Assembly (NCBI RefSeq): GCF_036607905.1
Contig: NZ_CP144555.1
Span: 248,001-312,000, forward strand
Source of the DNA: Streptomyces sp. SCSIO 75703
GTDB lineage: Bacteria > Actinomycetota > Actinomycetes > Streptomycetales > Streptomycetaceae
DNA length: 64,000 nucleotides
Direction: 5' to 3'
Shown here: piece after piece, positions 60,742 through 64,000 of the stretch
Layout of the letters: the number at the start of each line of letters is the position of its first letter
Numbering within the stretch: the first letter of the stretch is position 1
The notes under the pieces: model-generated
Told to the model about the DNA's origin: nothing
The model's database searches: none
The model's input: the letters and a program-made list of their open reading frames with translations, nothing else
Translations under genes and position numbers: made by a program

Positions 60742-61935
60742 TCAGGCGGCTGCCGGTTCGGGGACGACCAGGTCGAAGAAGCCCCAGTGCGATCCGGTGG
60801 GCAGGGTGCCCGAGAGCATCCGGCCGCACTTCTGCGTCACGATGTGCGAGGAGCCGCGGTGCTGGCTGCCGGCGTGGCTGTCGCGGAAGAAGCGCTGGAG
60901 GGCGCCGTCGCGCATGACCTGGGCCCCGGCGAAGCGGTGCACGAGCTGGCCGATCTCCAGCGCGGTCCGGGTGGCCAGGCTGCACGCGAGCCGGGACATC
61001 GTCTCCTGCTCGTCGGTGAGCGGCAGGCCGGCGGCGAGGGCCGCCTCGTTGTCCTGCCAGGTCTCGCGGAGCAGCGCCAGGGTGCCGCGCACGTGCGAGT
61101 AGTGGCGGGCGTACTCGGCGAAGAACTCGTCACTGGTGACGGGCGAGCCCACGGCCGGGTCCTTGTGGCGGGTCAGGTCGCGCAGTTCGTCGAGCATGCG
61201 GCGGCCGACGCCCTGGGACCAGGCGGCCTGCTGGAGTCCGGCCATCAGGGCGGGGCTGAGGCCGTGCATCGCGGAGCCGCGCCGGACGTTGTCCGGGCCG
61301 ACGGCGAAGACGTGCGTGTCGGCCACCCGCAGTTCCTCGGCGTGGTAGTCGAGGCTCGCGGTGGCGCGCAGCCCGAGCATGTCCCAGGTGTCGCTGATGC
61401 GCAGGGCCGCGCGGGGCACCAGGCAGACCAGCCGTTCGCCGGTGCCCTCGACCGTGACCGCGAGGTGGAGGTGGGTGGCCATGGAGACGCCGGGGGCGAA
61501 CTGCCAGGTGCCGGTGACCCGGTAGCCGCCGGGCTCGCGCACGGCGTGTCCGGTGTGGGACGTGGACTGGCCCGCGACCAGCGGGTGCCCGCCCTCGCCG
61601 AAGAGTTCGGCCACGGCCTCGTCGCCGAGGTAGGTGGCGGCCGTGGCGGTCTCGCTCGCCACCGCCCGCACCAGCCAGCCCAGCGAGGCGTCGGCGTGGG
61701 AGAGTTCCTCCGTCACCCGCAGGACCTGGAGCGGGGAGGCGTCCATGCCGCCCAGTTCGGCGGGCACCATCAGCCGGAAGACGCCGCTGTCACGCAGCGC
61801 GTCCTGCACCGCCGGGGTGGGCCGCCGCAGGCGTTCGCTCTCCGGTGCCTCCTCCCGCAGCAGGGGCCACAGCGCGGCCAGCCGCGCCAGCAGGGCGTCG
61901 ACGTCGGCCGCGCCCGGGTGCGTGCGCGGGTTCAC
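60742..61935 (-). CDS. Flavin-dependent monooxygenase, acyl-CoA dehydrogenase fold
   Basis: This 397-residue protein has an acyl-CoA dehydrogenase-like fold: FRLMVPAELGGMDASP, WQFAPGVSMATH and an HRGSSHIV end. It is of the group D oxygenases (HsaA, HpaB and relatives), which hydroxylate aromatics using reduced FMN or FAD from a partner. The partner reductase is the overlapping gene upstream. AAGGAG precedes GTG 61935. It is not a true dehydrogenase if the reductase pairing holds. Confidence 0.9.
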   Translation of the reverse strand: MNPRTHPGAADVDALLARLAALWPLLREEAPESERLRRPTPAVQDALRDSGVFRLMVPAELGGMDASPLQVLRVTEELSHADASLGWLVRAVASETATAATYLGDEAVAELFGEGGHPLVAGQSTSHTGHAVREPGGYRVTGTWQFAPGVSMATHLHLAVTVEGTGERLVCLVPRAALRISDTWDMLGLRATASLDYHAEELRVADTHVFAVGPDNVRRGSAMHGLSPALMAGLQQAAWSQGVGRRMLDELRDLTRHKDPAVGSPVTSDEFFAEYARHYSHVRGTLALLRETWQDNEAALAAGLPLTDEQETMSRLACSLATRTALEIGQLVHRFAGAQVMRDGALQRFFRDSHAGSQHRGSSHIVTQKCGRMLSGTLPTGSHWGFFDLVVPEPAAA

Positions 61936-62516
61936 GACCGGCTCCTTCCCGGCTCGGCCGCCTCGGCCTCCGGGGCCAGGGCGCTCCACCGGCCGCGGTA
62001 GAAGAGCAGGGGGCTGGTGTCGTCCTGCTGGCCGTACGACATGACGCGGCCGAGGACCAGGACGTGGTCGCCGCCGTCGTAGCCGGCCCACGGCGTGCAC
62101 TGGAAGTACGCCAGGGAGCCGTTGATCCGGGGGGCGATGTCGTCGCCGACCCACTCGACGACGTGCCCGTCCTGGGGCTTTCCGGCGAAGTGGAGGGCGG
62201 TGTCGAGCTGGTCGTCGCCGAGCACGTTGACCGCGAACGGCCGCTCCAGCAGGTACGTCAGGGCCCGCGAGGTCCGCTGCATCGAGACGAGCACCAGCGG
62301 CGGGTCGAGGGAGACGGAGGTGAAGGAGTTCACCGTGACGCCGTAGTAGCTGTCGCCGGAGCGGTAGGTGAGCACGACCACGCCGGTGGCGAAGTTGCTC
62401 AGCGTGTTGCGGAGCAGGCGCGGGTCGGCGGGCGGGGGGCCGGCGGCGCTCGGCGCGAGGGTCCTCGCGTCGGCCGCCCTCTCGTAGATGTCGGAGTCCC
62501 ACATGATGTCGGTCAT
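61932..62516 (-). CDS. Flavin reductase of the two-component monooxygenase
   Basis: This 194-residue split-barrel flavin reductase has the HpaC-family motifs NFATGVVVLTYRSGDSYYGVTVNSFTSVSLDPPLVLVSM and FAVNVLGDDQ, with DHVLVLGRV near the end. It supplies reduced flavin to the monooxygenase, whose GTG start overlaps its stop (GTGA). A strong AGGAGG precedes ATG 62516. Confidence 0.93.
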   Translation of the reverse strand: MTDIMWDSDIYERAADARTLAPSAAGPPPADPRLLRNTLSNFATGVVVLTYRSGDSYYGVTVNSFTSVSLDPPLVLVSMQRTSRALTYLLERPFAVNVLGDDQLDTALHFAGKPQDGHVVEWVGDDIAPRINGSLAYFQCTPWAGYDGGDHVLVLGRVMSYGQQDDTSPLLFYRGRWSALAPEAEAAEPGRSRS

Positions 62517-62602
62517 CCGAACCTCCTGTGCGTCGTGGGGTCGGCCCGTGCGGGCCGGGGCGGGGCCGGCGGCCGGTCGCGGGGACGGCCGCCGGCGCGG
62601 GG

Positions 62603-64000
62603 TCAGTGGGCCTCCGCCGCGGCCTCCTCGCCCGCGACGAAGGTGGTGCCGGTGCCCTCGGGGAGCAGGTGGCGCAGCACCGGGTAGAGGGCGACGGCCA
62701 GCACGAGGGAGACGAGGAAGCCGAGGGCGAAGACGTCCGTGGCCATGAGGACGATGCCCGCGGCGGCGGAGACGACCAGCGTGGTGACGCCGGCCCAGTT
62801 GCACTTCTCCACCCGCTGGGCGGAGCCGTCGTGGACCCGGCGGCGGACCAGGTAGTAGTCGGCGATCATCACGCCGCACATGCCCAGCGTCATGGCGCCG
62901 AGGTAGGCGAGGTAGGAGCTGAACTGCTCCAGGATGCCGGCGGCGATCATGCCGAGGGCGACGAGGTTTCCGACGACGACCATCACTGCGCGGCCGGGCT
63001 TCCTCCCGGTGAGCGAGTCGGCCAGGTTGACCAGTGAGAGCGAGCCCGAGTAGGCGTTGATGGCCTGGGCCTTCGCCTGGGCCGCGTAGATGGTCACGAA
63101 GCCCGCCCAGCCGGCGAAGATGACGAAGAAGGCGCCGGTGTTCTGCATGACGTAGTCGCTGCCCGCGGCGTTGGCCGCCTCGGGGCCGAGGCCGGGGTCG
63201 TGCGCCATGAGGTGGCGCACGACCTCCGGCATGCCGCCGATGACCACGAGCGATCCCAGGACGGTCATGACCAGGTTCTGGGTGACCGGTCCGGCGGTGG
63301 CGAGGATCGTCACGTCGCGGCGGGTGCGGCAGTAGCGGGCGAAGTCCGTCGTGACCAGGGCGATGGTGCCCGCCGTGGCGCCCATCACCGAGAACGCGGC
63401 CTCGAAGCGGGGCCAGACGCCGCCGGGGACGACGCCGCCGTAGGTGAAGACGTCCATCGGGCTGGCGCCCTCGATCACGTAGATGTGCACGATCATGTAG
63501 ACCGTGACCAGGAGCGTGACCACGGTGAGGACGCCGGAGGCGCGCAGGGCGAGCTTCAGGCCGAAGATGGCCAGCGCGATCCACAGCAGGGTCATGGCGC
63601 CGTAGAGCAGGACGCGCACCGGCCAGGTGTCCGGCAGGTCCAGCATCAGCAGGGTGCCCTGGTAGAGCAGGGCCGACTCGATGGCCAGGAAGCCGAGGAT
63701 CATGAACGCGAAGATGACCGAGCCGATCGCCGAGCCCGTGTGCCCGAATCCGAAGAAGCGGGAGGTGAGCGTGCTCGACATGCCCGTCTCGAAGGCCATC
63801 CGCCCCAGGGACTTGCCGAGGAGGACGGCGAGTGCCGCGACGAGGGCGCCGACGAGCATGCCCACCGCGAAACCGGCGAGCACCACGGTGAAGCCCGCGA
63901 TGGCGAAGACGACGAGCGCGGTCGCCACGCTGACCGGGCTCAGGGCGAGCTGGTAGCCGCTCTTGCGATCGGCCGCCGGCACGCTGACCAGGGCGTGGTC
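62603..64000 (-). CDS. NCS1-family (purine-cytosine type) permease, 5' end outside window
   Basis: At least 459 residues are visible; the frame is open to the edge, so the N-terminus lies beyond 64000. There are about twelve helices with the NCS1 pattern: GALVAALAVLLGKSLGRMAFETGMSSTLTSRFFG, ATAGTIALVTTDFARYC and NLVALGMIAAGILEQFSSYL. NCS1 proteins import nucleobases, hydantoins, allantoin or related N-heterocycles. Its position at the head of the monooxygenase operon suggests it brings in the substrate. Confidence 0.92.
   Translation of the reverse strand, partial: DHALVSVPAADRKSGYQLALSPVSVATALVVFAIAGFTVVLAGFAVGMLVGALVAALAVLLGKSLGRMAFETGMSSTLTSRFFGFGHTGSAIGSVIFAFMILGFLAIESALLYQGTLLMLDLPDTWPVRVLLYGAMTLLWIALAIFGLKLALRASGVLTVVTLLVTVYMIVHIYVIEGASPMDVFTYGGVVPGGVWPRFEAAFSVMGATAGTIALVTTDFARYCRTRRDVTILATAGPVTQNLVMTVLGSLVVIGGMPEVVRHLMAHDPGLGPEAANAAGSDYVMQNTGAFFVIFAGWAGFVTIYAAQAKAQAINAYSGSLSLVNLADSLTGRKPGRAVMVVVGNLVALGMIAAGILEQFSSYLAYLGAMTLGMCGVMIADYYLVRRRVHDGSAQRVEKCNWAGVTTLVVSAAAGIVLMATDVFALGFLVSLVLAVALYPVLRHLLPEGTGTTFVAGEEAAAEAH

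Noticed and set aside
1..64000. CRISPR arrays, tRNA or rRNA genes, insertion sequences, phage or integrative elements
   Set aside because: I saw no regularly spaced repeats with spacers, no tRNA-like or rRNA sequence, no transposase or integrase and no composition break.

Overview
The window is a piece of a high-GC actinomycete chromosome, almost certainly Streptomyces or a close relative. Third codon positions are almost all G or C. GTG and TTG starts are common, and many neighbouring genes overlap by 4 bases. The gene set is typical of the genus: ROK and TetR regulators, a streptogrisin protease with a chitin-binding tail, a Tat-exported PhoD phosphatase, a CmlR-type chloramphenicol exporter and an actinobacterial iron box. 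I see no rRNA, tRNA, CRISPR array, insertion sequence, prophage or PKS/NRPS cluster. The region reads as chromosomal arm or sub-arm DNA made of small transport, redox, catabolic and secreted-enzyme modules.

Layout. 0-7 kb: truncated NAD-dependent epimerase, disordered acidic protein, ROK repressor divergent from an FBP (EF-G-binding type) zinc protein, an aromatic-acid-exporter-like membrane protein, an exported lactonase, and a DUF2470 (HugZ-like) gene behind a clear iron box. 7-12 kb: a probable decayed gene, a TetR/P450 divergent pair resembling the BM3R1/P450-BM3 arrangement, a PIG-L deacetylase and a prolyl-aminopeptidase-like hydrolase. 12.7-17 kb: lutABC (lactate oxidation), cupin, threonine dehydratase. 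17.8-29 kb: PhoD, streptogrisin, methyltransferase, MscS channel, small membrane protein, F420/FMN split-barrel protein, an MMPL exporter with a strong operator, MarR, and an SDR-DUF2867 protein. 29-35 kb: thioesterase, 56-residue membrane protein, quinone reductase, and a cobalamin riboswitch driving a btuFCD-like ABC importer. 35-42 kb: a leaderless FUSC gene behind a palindromic operator, a TauE/SafE permease, a four-gene thiol-redox cluster (secreted protein, CPVC membrane protein, DsbA-like, CcdA-like) and a CmlR-type exporter. 42-48.6 kb: a complete Mrp Na+/H+ antiporter operon, A(B fused)-C-D-E-F-G. 48.8-54 kb: an ABC-F protein behind a leader peptide and two competing hairpins, a secreted protein with the zinc D,D-peptidase signature, and a cis-prenyltransferase gene overlapping a gene for an MpaB/Lcp-family oxygenase fused to EF-hands. 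54-64 kb: LysR/MHS transporter/amidohydrolase, Tat-exported metallo-beta-lactamase-fold protein, and an operon of NCS1 permease, flavin reductase, flavin-dependent monooxygenase and fumarylacetoacetase-family hydrolase that runs off the right edge.

How the genes may work together. The clearest units are lutABC, riboswitch-btuFCD, the Mrp operon, the Dsb/Ccd cluster and the right-end catabolic operon. The two observations most likely to be new are the uppS-MpaB/EF-hand pair (an isoprenoid chain builder translationally coupled to a member of an isoprenoid-cleaving oxygenase family, with calcium-binding loops) and the attenuator-like leader of the ABC-F gene.
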